Assembly (NCBI RefSeq): GCF_000375645.1
Contig: NZ_AQWR01000004.1
Span: forward strand, 1-64,000
Reading direction: 5' to 3'
Source: Porphyromonas bennonis DSM 23058 = JCM 16335
GTDB taxonomy: Bacteria; Bacteroidota; Bacteroidia; Bacteroidales; Porphyromonadaceae
Length of the DNA stretch: 64,000 nt
Shown: positions 9,076-18,483 of the stretch, one piece after another
How the letters are laid out: every line of letters begins with the position of its first letter
Numbering within the stretch: the first letter of the stretch is position 1
Position numbers and translations under genes: made by a program
The notes under the pieces: generated by a model
What the model was told of the DNA's origin: nothing
Databases searched by the model: none
The model's input: only the letters and a program-made list of their open reading frames with translations

Positions 9076-10095
9076 ATGACACAGCACCTAAGAGCTGCCA
9101 TCACCGCCATAGGACACTACCTGCCCAGTGAGGTCCTCACCAATGACGACATCGCCAAGATGGTCGACACCTCGGACGAGTGGATCACAACACGGGTCGG
9201 CATCCATCAGCGTCACATACTGAGAGATCGGACCGAGGGTGCCTCGGTGCTTGGCGTGGAGGCAATCCGTGACCTGGTGAGACGCCACCCGGTCGATCTA
9301 TCAACGATAGATATGGTGATCTGCTCGACCAACTCCCCGGACTATATCTTCCCCTCTACGGCGTCGATCATAGCTGCTGAGGTGGGCATCCCGGACGGGG
9401 CGCCATGCTACGACTTTCAGGCGGCATGCAGTGGGTTTATCTTCGGACTGCAGATCGCTCGAGGATTCGTGGAGAGCGGGTTGTATAGGAGGATCCTCCT
9501 GGTGACGGCAGAGAAGAACAGTTACTTTGCCAATCCCTCTGATCGATCGACCCTTCCGCTCTTCGGTGACGGCGGAGCGGCGACACTGATCGAGCCGACG
9601 GAGGACGAGGTGGGGGTGATGGACCTCCTGATAGGGAATAAGAATATCGGTCACCGTGATGACCTGATCATCCCCGCCGGAGGCTCCGCCCGACCCGCTT
9701 CGCACGAGACGATAGAGAATGGAGAGCACTTCGTTAAGATGAATGGGCGGGTGATCTTCAAGTGCGCCGTCACTACCATGGGCGAGACCTCGGAGGAGAT
9801 GCTTGTGAGAAACGGACTAACCAAGGATCAGGTGACCTGGGTGGTTCCTCATCAGGCAAATCTCAGGATCATGAGTGCTGTGGCGGATCGGCTCGAGCTG
9901 CCGATGGATCGACTACTGGTCAATATTGGTCACTGTGGAAATACCTCCTCCTCATCCATTCCCATCGTACTGAGTGAGTGCGAGAGCCGGATACGAAGAG
10001 GAGACAATATAGTACTGACCGCCTTTGGCGCCGGTCTCACATACGGTACAGCCTTACTTAAGTGGGCTTACGACACACCCGGAGAGCAAGAGTAA
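9076..10095 (+). CDS. fabH: Beta-ketoacyl-ACP synthase III
   Basis: FabH condenses an acyl-CoA primer with malonyl-ACP to start fatty acid synthesis in the cytosol. The Cys-His-Asn triad is visible: C118 in DFQAACSGF, H259 in WVVPHQANLRIM, and N289 in GHCGNTSSSSIPI. The length of 339 residues is normal. It heads a rightward run with era, der, tetR, fabG and an rluA-type gene. The gap to era is only 5 bp, so these are likely co-transcribed. In Bacteroidota, FabH primes with branched substrates; that specificity is inferred, not visible here. Confidence 0.96.
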   Translation: MTQHLRAAITAIGHYLPSEVLTNDDIAKMVDTSDEWITTRVGIHQRHILRDRTEGASVLGVEAIRDLVRRHPVDLSTIDMVICSTNSPDYIFPSTASIIAAEVGIPDGAPCYDFQAACSGFIFGLQIARGFVESGLYRRILLVTAEKNSYFANPSDRSTLPLFGDGGAATLIEPTEDEVGVMDLLIGNKNIGHRDDLIIPAGGSARPASHETIENGEHFVKMNGRVIFKCAVTTMGETSEEMLVRNGLTKDQVTWVVPHQANLRIMSAVADRLELPMDRLLVNIGHCGNTSSSSIPIVLSECESRIRRGDNIVLTAFGAGLTYGTALLKWAYDTPGEQE

Positions 10096-10100
10096 CAGAG

Positions 10101-11003
10101 ATGGATAAGATAGAGAACTTCAAGAGCGGCTTCGTCAACATCGTCGGCAACCCAAATGTGGGTAAGTCTACCCTGATGAATCAGCTGGTGGGCGACCGAC
10201 TCAGCATAATCACCAATAAGTCGCAGACGACGAGACACCGTATCATCGGCATCGTCAATAGCGAACGCATGCAGATCGTCTACAGCGACACTCCGGGGGT
10301 GCTTAAGCCCAAGTACCGCATGCAGGAGGATATGCTCTCCTTCTCTCGCAGTGCCCTCGAGGACGCAGATATTTTACTTTATGTCACAGACACTATAGAG
10401 AAGGCAGATAAGAATGCGGACTTCGTCGCTCAAGTGGCTAAGCTCGACATTCCCGTGCTTGTCCTGATCAATAAGGCAGACCTCATGAGTCAGGAGGAGC
10501 TGGCAGCACTAATAGAGAGCTGGAGAGACCGGCTTCCTAATGCCACAGAGATCCTCCCTCTCGCCGCCTTGCATGGGGCGGGGATCCCCTATCTCAAGGA
10601 GCGGATCCCGGATCTGCTCCCGGTGTCGCCTCCTTACTTTGACGAGGATGCGCTGACCGACAGACCGGCACGCTTCTTTGTCTCTGAGATCATCCGCGAG
10701 AAGATCTTCCTCTACTATCAGGAGGAGATCCCCTACTCTTGCGAGGTGGCAATAGACTCCTTCAAGGAGTCTGACGATCTGATCCGAATCACAGGGAGGA
10801 TTTACGTAGAGCGGGAGTCTCAGAAAGGGATCATCATCGGCAAGGGTGGCATAGCGCTTAAGAAAGTCTCCACCCTCGCTCGTCGTGACCTGGAGAAGTT
10901 CTTCGGTAAAAAGATCTTCCTCCGCCTCGAGGTGGAGGTCTCCGATGACTGGCGCAACAGCGACCGAGCGCTTCGCTCCTTTGGTTACGAGTCCAAGAGC
11001 TGA
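10101..11003 (+). CDS. era: GTPase Era
   Basis: Era is a 16S rRNA-binding GTPase needed for 30S maturation. G1 is GNPNVGKST (residues 16-24), followed by DTPG and NKAD. The C-terminal KH domain contains [13 protein letters not shown]. The ATG at 10101 gives 300 residues and starts directly at the conserved N terminus. An upstream in-frame start would overlap fabH and has no support. It lies 5 bp after fabH and 43 bp before der. Confidence 0.96.
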   Translation: MDKIENFKSGFVNIVGNPNVGKSTLMNQLVGDRLSIITNKSQTTRHRIIGIVNSERMQIVYSDTPGVLKPKYRMQEDMLSFSRSALEDADILLYVTDTIEKADKNADFVAQVAKLDIPVLVLINKADLMSQEELAALIESWRDRLPNATEILPLAALHGAGIPYLKERIPDLLPVSPPYFDEDALTDRPARFFVSEIIREKIFLYYQEEIPYSCEVAIDSFKESDDLIRITGRIYVERESQKGIIIGKGGIALKKVSTLARRDLEKFFGKKIFLRLEVEVSDDWRNSDRALRSFGYESKS

Positions 11004-11046
11004 GTACCTATTTCAATACAGACAACACATTAGACAGATACATACT

Positions 11047-12369
11047 ATGGCCAATAGCAAACTGGTAGCCCTTGTCGGCCGACCCAATGTCGGCAAGTCC
11101 ACCCTCTTCAATCGCCTCACAGAGTCCCGTACGGCGATCGTCTCCGACACTCCGGGCACCACACGAGACCGGCAGTATGGACGCTGCGAGTGGCAGGGTC
11201 GCTCCTTCAGCATCGTCGACACCGGTGGCTGGGTCGGTCAGAGCGATGAGACCTTTGAGTCCGCCATCAATAAGCAGGTCGAGATGGGACTTGCCGAGGC
11301 AGACCTTATCGTCTTCCTTGTGGATGTGAAGGAGGGACTCACTCCGCTGGATATGGAGATCGCCAATATGCTCCGCCGTACGGACAAGCCGCTGATGGTG
11401 GTGGCGAATAAGGCGGATAACTTCACGATGGATGCCTATGCCGCCGAGTTTTACGCTCTATCACTTGGTGACCCCTACCCCATCTCGGCAACCAATGGTG
11501 CCGGTACGGGCGACTTCCTCGATGCGCTGGTTGCGCTACTACCTGAGGAGAGCGTAGAGGAGGAGAAGGTGCCGGATATGCTTCGTCTCGCCATCGTCGG
11601 CCGTCCCAATGCCGGTAAGTCCACTCTCGTCAATACCCTCCTCGGAGAGGATCGACACATCGTCACCGACATCTCCGGTACCACGCGGGACTCCATTTAC
11701 ACCCATTACGACCGTTTTGGACACAATCTCCTCCTCGTGGATACCGCCGGCGTGAGGGAGAAGAGGAAGGTGAGTGAGGACATCGAGTACTACTCTGTCC
11801 TCCGTAGCATCACGGCAATAGAGAACTCCGACGTCTGCGTCCTGATGCTTGACGCCACGCAGGGGATCGAGGCGGTGGATGTGAACGTCTACTCCATTGT
11901 CCGGAAAAATAATAAGGGGCTCATCGTCTGTATCAATAAGTGGGACCTGATCGAGGAGAAGGGCAAGGAGGTGATGGAGACCTACAAGGCAGCTATCCGC
12001 TCCAGACTGGCTCCCTTCACCGACTTCCCGATCCTCTTCATCTCCGCCTTGACGAAGCAGAGGGTGCTTAAGATCCTCGACCTCGCTGAGGAGATCTATG
12101 CCAAGCGTAAGACCCGCATCTCCACCGGTCAGCTCAATAAGGTGCTGCTCCCCATCATCGGCGCCACCCCGCCTCCGATGATCAAGGGGAAGATGATCAA
12201 GATCAAGTATATCACCATGCTGCCCGGTGTTACCGTTCCGAGCTTTGTCTTCTTCTGCAACCTCCCACAGTGGATCAGGGAGCCTTACAAGCGCTTCCTT
12301 GAGAATAAGATACGAGCCAACTGGGACTTTAGCGGCACCCCGATCAACCTCTTCTTCCGAGAGAAGTAA
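11047..12369 (+). CDS. der: GTPase Der (EngA), tandem G domains
   Basis: Der is an essential 50S assembly GTPase. Two G domains are present: [12 protein letters not shown] at residues 9-20 and [12 protein letters not shown] near 184. Each has DT(G/A)G and NKxD motifs, and a KH-like C-terminal domain follows. The ATG at 11047 gives 440 residues, the usual family length. It ends 6 bp before the TetR gene, which suggests one transcript. Confidence 0.97.
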   Translation: MANSKLVALVGRPNVGKSTLFNRLTESRTAIVSDTPGTTRDRQYGRCEWQGRSFSIVDTGGWVGQSDETFESAINKQVEMGLAEADLIVFLVDVKEGLTPLDMEIANMLRRTDKPLMVVANKADNFTMDAYAAEFYALSLGDPYPISATNGAGTGDFLDALVALLPEESVEEEKVPDMLRLAIVGRPNAGKSTLVNTLLGEDRHIVTDISGTTRDSIYTHYDRFGHNLLLVDTAGVREKRKVSEDIEYYSVLRSITAIENSDVCVLMLDATQGIEAVDVNVYSIVRKNNKGLIVCINKWDLIEEKGKEVMETYKAAIRSRLAPFTDFPILFISALTKQRVLKILDLAEEIYAKRKTRISTGQLNKVLLPIIGATPPPMIKGKMIKIKYITMLPGVTVPSFVFFCNLPQWIREPYKRFLENKIRANWDFSGTPINLFFREK

Positions 12370-12375
12370 TCCACC

Positions 12376-13008
12376 ATGGCTGAGGTAAGGAAACGGAAGC
12401 GTCGCACAGCAACGGCGGAGCGGACCCGACAGCACTTCATCAAAGTAGCTCGAGACCTCTTCGCCTCGCTGGGCTTCCGTGACACGACGATGAATGGCAT
12501 CGCGAAGAGTGCCGGCAAGAGCCGTCGCACCCTTTACACTTACTTCAGCACCAAGGAGGACATTTACTTAGAGGTTATCAAGGAGGAGTTTGACTTCCTC
12601 TACAGCGAACTGGAGAAGTTTGTCAATCAGCCGCTCCCCACACCGGAGAAACTCATGCGCTACATTGGGCGTCGTGAGGAGATGATCAATAACGTAGTGA
12701 TGTGGAATGGGACACTGGAGGCAGAGTTCTTCAATGACATTGCTACGCTTGAGCGCGCTCGAGTGCGCTTCGATGTGCTCGAGCGGCGTCTGATCCGTCA
12801 GATGCTTCAGGAGGGGATTGCCGGGGGGTACTTCCGCTCCTCCCTTGACCCGACCCGTACCACGATGCTCCTACACGCCTGTCTCAAGGGGCTTGAGGTG
12901 CCCTATATACGGGGTCAGCTGGGACGCTCACGGGAGTCGCTCGTGCGCACCTACTTTATCGTCTACGACCTTATCTTGAAGGGGATAGGCAATAATACGG
13001 AAGAATAA
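12376..13008 (+). CDS. TetR/AcrR-family transcriptional regulator
   Basis: The N-terminal helix-turn-helix is typical of TetR: IAKSAGKSRRTLYTYFSTKEDIYLEVI at about residues 47-73. The C-terminal ligand and dimer region is helical and unassigned. The gene lies inside the fabH-era-der-tetR-fabG run, 6 bp after der and 19 bp before fabG. An inference is that it senses an acyl-CoA or lipid signal and regulates fatty acid genes. TetR dimers bind 15-20 bp palindromes, so it is one candidate, among many elsewhere in the genome, for reading the 18-bp palindromes in this window. Confidence 0.87.
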   Translation: MAEVRKRKRRTATAERTRQHFIKVARDLFASLGFRDTTMNGIAKSAGKSRRTLYTYFSTKEDIYLEVIKEEFDFLYSELEKFVNQPLPTPEKLMRYIGRREEMINNVVMWNGTLEAEFFNDIATLERARVRFDVLERRLIRQMLQEGIAGGYFRSSLDPTRTTMLLHACLKGLEVPYIRGQLGRSRESLVRTYFIVYDLILKGIGNNTEE

Positions 13009-13027
13009 TAATAAACCAATACCGGAT

Positions 13028-13777
13028 ATGACTATTACTCAGACTCACAAGACCGCCATCGTCACCGGTGGAAGCCGTGGCATCGGTCGCGCCATCTGTC
13101 TCGAGCTTGCCTCGAGAGGCATCCAAATAGCCTTCTGTGGTAGATCACTCAATGCCAATACCTTCTCCCTTGAGGAGGAGCTCCGTAGAATGGGTGTGGA
13201 GGCCAAGGCTTACGCTCTCGATGCTGCAGATCACGAGGCAGCAAAGGCCTTTGTCGCCGACGTGCTCAGAGACTTCGGCACGATTGATTACTTAGTCAAT
13301 AATGCCGGCATCACTCGTGATGGACTCCTGATGCGGATGGACGAGGAACAGTGGGACAGCGTCATCGGTGCGAATCTAAAGAGCGTCTTCAATGTCACCT
13401 CTGCCGTCATTCCGACCATGATTCGCGCTCGCAGCGGAGCCATCGTCAGCCTCTCCTCGGTCGTCGGACTCCACGGTAATGCCGGTCAGACCAATTACTC
13501 CGCCTCCAAGGCCGGAATCATTGGCTTCACGAAGTCGCTAGCTAAGGAGGTGGGCAGTCGCGGCATACGCGTGAATGCAGTAGCCCCGGGATTCATACAG
13601 ACAGACATGACCTCTCAACTGAGCGAGGAGCAGACCAAGGCGTGGACGGCAGAGATCCCGCTCCGTCGGGCAGGTACTCCTGAGGACGTCGCCCAAGCAG
13701 TCGCCTTCCTTCTCTCTGATGATGCCTCCTACATCACCGGACAGGCGCTGCAGGTCTGTGGCGGCATGGCGCTCTGA
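13028..13777 (+). CDS. fabG: 3-oxoacyl-ACP reductase
   Basis: FabG is an NADPH-dependent short-chain dehydrogenase that performs the first reduction of each fatty acid elongation cycle. The Rossmann motif TGGSRGIGRAI, the NNAGITRDGLLMRM segment, the catalytic Ser in SLSSVVG and the YSASK motif are all present. The C terminus GQALQVCGGMAL is also typical. Its 249 residues are normal. It follows tetR by 19 bp and precedes the pseudouridine synthase gene by 3 bp. A TetR gene and fabH in the same run support a lipid synthesis role. Confidence 0.94.
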   Translation: MTITQTHKTAIVTGGSRGIGRAICLELASRGIQIAFCGRSLNANTFSLEEELRRMGVEAKAYALDAADHEAAKAFVADVLRDFGTIDYLVNNAGITRDGLLMRMDEEQWDSVIGANLKSVFNVTSAVIPTMIRARSGAIVSLSSVVGLHGNAGQTNYSASKAGIIGFTKSLAKEVGSRGIRVNAVAPGFIQTDMTSQLSEEQTKAWTAEIPLRRAGTPEDVAQAVAFLLSDDASYITGQALQVCGGMAL

Positions 13778-13780
13778 TCC

Positions 13781-14458
13781 ATGGAGGTACTCTACGAGGA
13801 CAACCATCTGCTCGCTGTCTCCAAGGCTCCCGGTGAGATCGTCCAGGGGGATCGCACCGGTGATGAACCACTTGTGGAGACCTGCAAAGCCTATATAAAG
13901 GAGAAGTACAACAAGCCCGGCGCCGTCTTCCTCGGAGTGGTACACCGGCTCGATCGACCGGTGAGCGGGGTTGTACTCTTTGCCCGCACAAGCAAGGCAC
14001 TCACCCGGCTTAATGACGCATTCCGCCGGAGAGACGACCTTGAGAAGATCTACCTCGCCCTCGTCGAAGGTCACCCGGAGCGCCCTACTGCGACCCTTAC
14101 ACACACTCTCCTTCGCAATAGAGATCAGAATAAGAGCTACCCGGTCTCTAAGGGGACAAAGGAGGCAAAGGAGGCGGTACTCGAATATCAGACGGTGGCT
14201 CAGCCTTCCGAGGGGCAGACGTTTCTGGAGATCCACCTCCATACCGGACGGCACCACCAGATCCGCGCCCAGCTGGCGGCGATAGGCTGCCCGATCGTCG
14301 GGGACGTAAAGTATGGCGCCTCACACCCACTCCCGGACGCTTCGATAGCACTCCACGCCCGCTCCCTCTCTCTGACTCATCCGGTCCGACGGGAGCCGAT
14401 CACCTTCATCGCCCCCCTCCCCTCCACTCGCGTCTGGGATCCTATCCGAGATCTATAA
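13781..14458 (+). CDS. RluA-family pseudouridine synthase
   Basis: This enzyme isomerises uridine to pseudouridine in rRNA or tRNA. The catalytic motif HRLDRPVSG, with its Asp nucleophile, is near residue 57. The segments KIYLALVEG and LHTGRHHQIRAQL are also family hallmarks. At 225 residues it lacks the N-terminal S4 domain of RluC and RluD and is closer in size to TruC-like proteins, so the target site is unknown. It is the last gene before a terminator. Confidence 0.9.
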   Translation: MEVLYEDNHLLAVSKAPGEIVQGDRTGDEPLVETCKAYIKEKYNKPGAVFLGVVHRLDRPVSGVVLFARTSKALTRLNDAFRRRDDLEKIYLALVEGHPERPTATLTHTLLRNRDQNKSYPVSKGTKEAKEAVLEYQTVAQPSEGQTFLEIHLHTGRHHQIRAQLAAIGCPIVGDVKYGASHPLPDASIALHARSLSLTHPVRREPITFIAPLPSTRVWDPIRDL

Positions 14459-14460
14459 TG

Positions 14461-14499
14461 CAAGAGAGGCTGTCCGAGATAATCGGGCAGCCTCTCTTG
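14461..14499. terminator. Terminator hairpin in a convergent gap
   Basis: The 17-bp stem CAAGAGAGGCTGTCCGA / TCGGGCAGCCTCTCTTG has one wobble and a 5-base loop. It lies between the convergent rluA-type and DPP5 genes and may serve both directions. Confidence 0.75.
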
Positions 14500-14517
14500 T
14501 GCTATATAGGGCTCACG

Positions 14518-16602
14518 TTACTTCTGATTGAGCCACTTATTCATCCAGTCGATCCAGGTGCGATAGAAGAGGACACTATTCTGAGGCTTCAGGATCCAGT
14601 GGCTCTCGTCGGGGAAGTAGAGCATACGAGAGGGGATGCCTCGCAGCTGAGCTGCGTTGAAGGCCTGCATACCCTGTGAGAAGAGGATACGGAAGTCATA
14701 CCCGCCTGCGATGCAGAGGATCGGGGTGTCCCACTTGTCTACGAAATGGTGGGGAGAGAAAGAGTACGAGTTGCGTACCCGCTCCTTGTCCGTCTCCCAG
14801 AAGGGACCACCAAGGTCCCAATTGGTAAACCATAGCTCCTCTGTCTCCAGGTACTGGGCATCGAGATTAAACATCCCAGCGTGAGCAGCAAAGGCCTTGA
14901 AGCGACCCTCATGGTGACCGGCGAGATAGTATACGGAGAAACCTCCGTAGCTGGCACCGGTGGCACCGAGGCGATCCTTATCCACATAAGGCAGCGTGGC
15001 AGCGTAGTCGATCGCGGAGAGGTAGTCCTTGATATTCTGGCCACCATAGTCTCCGGAGATCTGCTCGGTCCACTCCTTACCATTACCGATGGTACCGCGA
15101 CGATTAGGCGCAACCATGATGAAGCCGGCGGAGGCAAAGGTGCGGAAGTTCCAGCGGTAGCTCCAGAATTGTGTCATCGGACTCTGCGGACCACCCTCGC
15201 AGAAGAGGACGGTGGGGTACTTCTTATTGGGGTCAAAGTTGGGCGGGAGGATAAACCAAGTGATCATATCCTTACCGTCTGTAGTCTTGACAATATGGCG
15301 CTGTACGGTCACATTGGGATAGTCAGCGAGGAAGGCATCATTGTCAGGGGTCAGCTTCGTTGCCTTACCCTTAGCCACGTCGTAAGCAAAGGCGGAGGTA
15401 GGCTCAGCCATCGACTGAATGGTGAGGAGCATATCCTTACCCTCGCCCGCGAAGCCGGTCACGTCAGTAAGGTTGTACTTCGTCATCTGCTCAGCCTTCC
15501 CGGTCTCGATATTGATACTAAAGAGATTAGACGTGCCGTTATCCGGGGTAACGAAACGGAGTTTCTTGCCACAGGAACACCAGCCCAGCTGCTGAGGGTA
15601 GTACTCGTAGTCCTTTGAGACAAAGGTCTTCTTCCCGCTCTTCATATCCATCACGAAGATCCTCGGGAGGTCCGACTCACAGCCGTCATGCTCCATGCTT
15701 AGCCAGGCGAGCTTAGTCCCGTCGGGAGAGAACGTAGGGTTGGTATCGTAGCCCATCATCCCCTCTGTCAGATTGGTCGTCTTGCCACTCTGGAGGTCAA
15801 AGAGATAGATATCTGTATTGGTCGAGACGGCGTATTCCTTACCCACCTTCTTACGGCAAGAGTAGGCAATCTGCTGGCTATCCTTGGTCCAGCTCAGCTG
15901 CTCAGTCCCTCCGAAGGGCTTGGTCGGCAACTCAAAGAGCTCGCCCTCATTAAGGATGGAGCGAAGCTCCTTGGAGACCTTACCATCGGTGCTTACCGTG
16001 GCGATAAAAGACTGAGGTACAGAGACATTCCACTCATCCCAGTGCTTGTACATCAGGTCATCATAGATATGCCCGGTCTGCTTCCCGAGGTCAGGGTTTT
16101 CCTCCTTGGAGATCTCCGGGAGCATTACCTCGCGGATGACAACCACCTTCTTACGATCGGGAGAGTAAAGGAAGTCGATCACATCGAAGTCGTAGTCCGA
16201 CACCACGCGGAGGTTGCTGCCGTCTAAGTTACAGAGCGCGATCTGAGCTTTATCGCCTTTGGTGGAGACAAAAGCAATCGTCTGATCATCGAGGAAGACC
16301 GGCGAGTGACCGGCATTCTTACCGAGAATGGCTCGCCCGCTGCCGGACTTGGCAGTCTCGCCGACCATAATCTCTGAGGAGAAGTTATTCTCCTCGAGCT
16401 GAGCCATGGAGCGGGTGTAGATGAAGTGCTTACCGTCCGGAGAGAGCTGGATGCCCCCGATGCGATAGAGCTTGTGCATCGCCTCAGCGGTGAAGACTTT
16501 GCCCTCGCCGGCGGTCTCTGTGACCGTCGTTGCGCTCACCGGAGAGCAGAGCATAAGCGCTCCGGTCGCCGCAAGGGTCATAAGGGATAAGAATCTTGAC
16601 AT
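14518..16602 (-). CDS. Dipeptidyl-peptidase 5-like S9 serine peptidase, exported
   Basis: This prolyl-oligopeptidase-family enzyme is predicted to act in the periplasm and release dipeptides from peptides, a main nutrient route in asaccharolytic Porphyromonas. A signal peptide covers roughly residues 1-24 (ending near PVSA). The N-terminal beta-propeller is followed by an alpha/beta hydrolase. The nucleophile is in GASYGGF, the Asp in GGYDFRI and the His in PDESHWILKPQ. Segments such as DLMYKHWDEW, ISGDYGGQN and GPFWE closely match P. gingivalis DPP5 as I recall it. The length of 694 residues fits. It is monocistronic, with palindrome cassette 3 upstream. Confidence 0.9.
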   Translation of the reverse strand: MSRFLSLMTLAATGALMLCSPVSATTVTETAGEGKVFTAEAMHKLYRIGGIQLSPDGKHFIYTRSMAQLEENNFSSEIMVGETAKSGSGRAILGKNAGHSPVFLDDQTIAFVSTKGDKAQIALCNLDGSNLRVVSDYDFDVIDFLYSPDRKKVVVIREVMLPEISKEENPDLGKQTGHIYDDLMYKHWDEWNVSVPQSFIATVSTDGKVSKELRSILNEGELFELPTKPFGGTEQLSWTKDSQQIAYSCRKKVGKEYAVSTNTDIYLFDLQSGKTTNLTEGMMGYDTNPTFSPDGTKLAWLSMEHDGCESDLPRIFVMDMKSGKKTFVSKDYEYYPQQLGWCSCGKKLRFVTPDNGTSNLFSINIETGKAEQMTKYNLTDVTGFAGEGKDMLLTIQSMAEPTSAFAYDVAKGKATKLTPDNDAFLADYPNVTVQRHIVKTTDGKDMITWFILPPNFDPNKKYPTVLFCEGGPQSPMTQFWSYRWNFRTFASAGFIMVAPNRRGTIGNGKEWTEQISGDYGGQNIKDYLSAIDYAATLPYVDKDRLGATGASYGGFSVYYLAGHHEGRFKAFAAHAGMFNLDAQYLETEELWFTNWDLGGPFWETDKERVRNSYSFSPHHFVDKWDTPILCIAGGYDFRILFSQGMQAFNAAQLRGIPSRMLYFPDESHWILKPQNSVLFYRTWIDWMNKWLNQK

Positions 16603-16652
16603 GTGTAGGTGTTATGATTAAAAAGGTATATGTGCTCGTTACTTCACAATTG

Positions 16653-16660
16653 CGAAAGTA
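16653..16660 (-). promoter_or_regulatory. Possible -7 box for the DPP5 gene
   Basis: The minus strand reads TACTTTCG, one mismatch from TAnnTTTG, about 50 bp before the ATG. Confidence 0.35.
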
Positions 16661-16800
16661 CACAAATATTACGACACCCTCCGACTTGCCGGCACACAAA
16701 GCACAGTATGAACGACACATCAGCATGACACCCAGACAAGTACACAATGATAGCGACTTCAATCCGAGACGCTCTGTCACCCAACCCGGTAAGGCTACAA

Positions 16801-16862
16801 ACTAATACCGGTAATAGTGACGACTAATACCGGTATTAGTGATCACTATTATCGGTAAAAGA
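16801..16862. repeat. Palindrome cassette 3 (3 clear units plus one decayed)
   Basis: Clear units start at 16801, 16823 and 16845, with spacers GACG and GATC. The middle unit is the perfect palindrome ACTAATACCGGTATTAGT. At 16779-16796, exactly one period to the left, a degenerate copy retains the central CCGGTA and both end bases (10 of 18 positions match). The cassette was therefore probably once four units. It lies in the divergent gap between DPP5 and rubredoxin. Confidence 0.93.
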
Positions 16863-16970
16863 ATTATCGCTGATGGAGCCTACTCGCCACTGAGCAATAC
16901 TCGGTTATTTCTCGGCTGCTTCTGCCGGGAAATTGTTCCGCCAGGGAGGATCTATTTATCAGGAAAAGAG

Positions 16971-16978
16971 TATATTTG
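16971..16978 (+). promoter_or_regulatory. Promoter -7 box for rubredoxin
   Basis: TATATTTG matches TAnnTTTG, 54 bp before the ATG and about 108 bp after cassette 3. Confidence 0.6.
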
Positions 16979-17031
16979 TACCAGTCCAATAGGACTACAA
17001 CTAAACTTTAACGACAAATAGAGATTTCATT

Positions 17032-17196
17032 ATGAAGAAGTACGAGTGCACAGTCTGTGGCTGGGTCTACGACCCTGAGGTGGGCGATCCTGATGGCGGC
17101 ATCGAGCCGGGTACAGCTTTTGAGGACATCCCGGAGGATTGGGTTTGCCCCCTCTGCGGAGCCACAAAGGATGACTTTGAGCTTGTCGAGGAGTAA
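17032..17196 (+). CDS. Rubredoxin
   Basis: This 54-residue one-iron electron carrier has the four Fe ligands in two loops: C6 and C9 (CTVCGW) and C39 and C42 (CPLCGA). The conserved [12 protein letters not shown] and PEDWVCP segments are present. In anaerobes it usually passes electrons to rubrerythrin or peroxide and superoxide reductases. No such partner lies in this window. It stands alone between its own promoter and a terminator. Confidence 0.97.
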   Translation: MKKYECTVCGWVYDPEVGDPDGGIEPGTAFEDIPEDWVCPLCGATKDDFELVEE

Positions 17197-17275
17197 TTCC
17201 CACCACCAGACCTATCTTAATTAGGATCAAGCTAATCTAAATAACTAGGACCTCATCTGAGGTTTCCATAACGAC

Positions 17276-17316
17276 AGAAGGGACCGATGCGGATGATACC
17301 ACATCGGTCCCTTCTT
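17276..17316. terminator. Terminator between rubredoxin and holB
   Basis: The stem AGAAGGGACCGATG pairs perfectly with CATCGGTCCCTTCT. It lies in a convergent gap and can serve both directions. Confidence 0.8.
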
Positions 17317-17339
17317 ACAGCTAATATACGAAGCTATCT

Positions 17340-18476
17340 CTATTTCTTGGGGATGAGCATCGCCATCGTCACCAACAGATCGAAGAAGACGATCTTGATG
17401 GATGCATTTTGCATAAGCTCCATACGCGCCGCCGAGAGATCATCCATCAGACCAGGATAGGAGCTGAGAGGGACTGCTTCAGAGACACGTCTGATCCTGT
17501 CACGGATAGAGAGCCGTGTGTAGATGATATCGTCAGTCCCATAGGATAGTGCAAGCATCTCGCGAAGCATCCGATCGGTCGCATCGATGAGCGAGATCAC
17601 CTCCGGACGGCTCAGAGTGGCTGCTTGATTGGCAAACTCGCGGTAGGCCTTTGGCGTCCGCTGCATCGCCGTCTCCATGAGACTCAGTGCGAGATCGGTC
17701 GCATGCTCCTGCGCCTTTCCCTCGAGGAGTCTCATGGCACGCAGGAGATTACCTCGAGCGAGGTGACCTGCCTCGTACGCCTGGTCAGGAGTGGCGCTTG
17801 AGTTGCTAACAAGGTAGTCAATTAGTCGATCCTCCTCGATGGGCGGCACATCTACTCGCTGGAAGCGGCTCAGGATCGTCTCCAGTAATCGCGAGGGGTC
17901 GTGAGACACGGCAAGAAAGATAACTCCCTTAGGTGGCTCCTCGAGGAGCTTGAGGAGCTTATTGGCCGTATCCTCCCTCATCGTCTCCGGCTGCCAGATA
18001 AGCACCACCTGGTGTCGGCTCTTGAAGGAGCTTAGAGAGGTGATGTGTATCAGACGATCAGCCTCAGCGACAAAGATGTGGGGCTGCTTATTGCCACCCT
18101 TGAGTACCGCTCTCCAGTCCTCCGTACTGAAGCGCACCTGAGACTCAAGTAGTGAAGAGAAGTCCTCATGGAGATCCTCGGAGGTCACCTCCCTGGAGTC
18201 CGCCTTGATGACCGGATAGCAGAGGTAGAAGTCAGGATTGTCCCACAAGTCCATCTGCCTGCAGGACTCACAGTGTCCACAAGCATCCTCCCCGGGATCC
18301 TCACATAGGATATGACGAGCAAACGCAAGGGCTAAAGGAAGAGCCTCTCCACCATCATCTCCACAGAAGAGCAGAGCATGTGGGATCGCTTCTCTCAGCC
18401 GAATAGACGAGAGCTGAGCAATCAGTCCACGATCGGCGAGCGTCCCAGCATAGTCCGGTAGGAGACGATTAGCCAT
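17340..18476 (-). CDS. holB: DNA polymerase III subunit delta'
   Basis: This is a clamp-loader subunit of the replisome. The AAA+ N terminus carries a four-Cys zinc module (residues near 58-72, CEDPGEDACGHCESCR) and the segment LLKLLEEPP typical of delta'/DnaX proteins. The P-loop position reads GDDGGEAL without GKT, as expected because delta' does not bind ATP. Its 378 residues are normal. It begins 7 bp after the stop of the DHOD-like gene, in a three-gene leftward unit with the M48 peptidase. Confidence 0.88.
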   Translation of the reverse strand: MANRLLPDYAGTLADRGLIAQLSSIRLREAIPHALLFCGDDGGEALPLALAFARHILCEDPGEDACGHCESCRQMDLWDNPDFYLCYPVIKADSREVTSEDLHEDFSSLLESQVRFSTEDWRAVLKGGNKQPHIFVAEADRLIHITSLSSFKSRHQVVLIWQPETMREDTANKLLKLLEEPPKGVIFLAVSHDPSRLLETILSRFQRVDVPPIEEDRLIDYLVSNSSATPDQAYEAGHLARGNLLRAMRLLEGKAQEHATDLALSLMETAMQRTPKAYREFANQAATLSRPEVISLIDATDRMLREMLALSYGTDDIIYTRLSIRDRIRRVSEAVPLSSYPGLMDDLSAARMELMQNASIKIVFFDLLVTMAMLIPKK

Positions 18477-18483
18477 TATGAGA

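Noticed and set aside
17340-18476. holB as a defective ATPase because the P-loop lacks GKT
   Set aside because: Delta' subunits normally lack a functional P-loop, so this is expected for the family.
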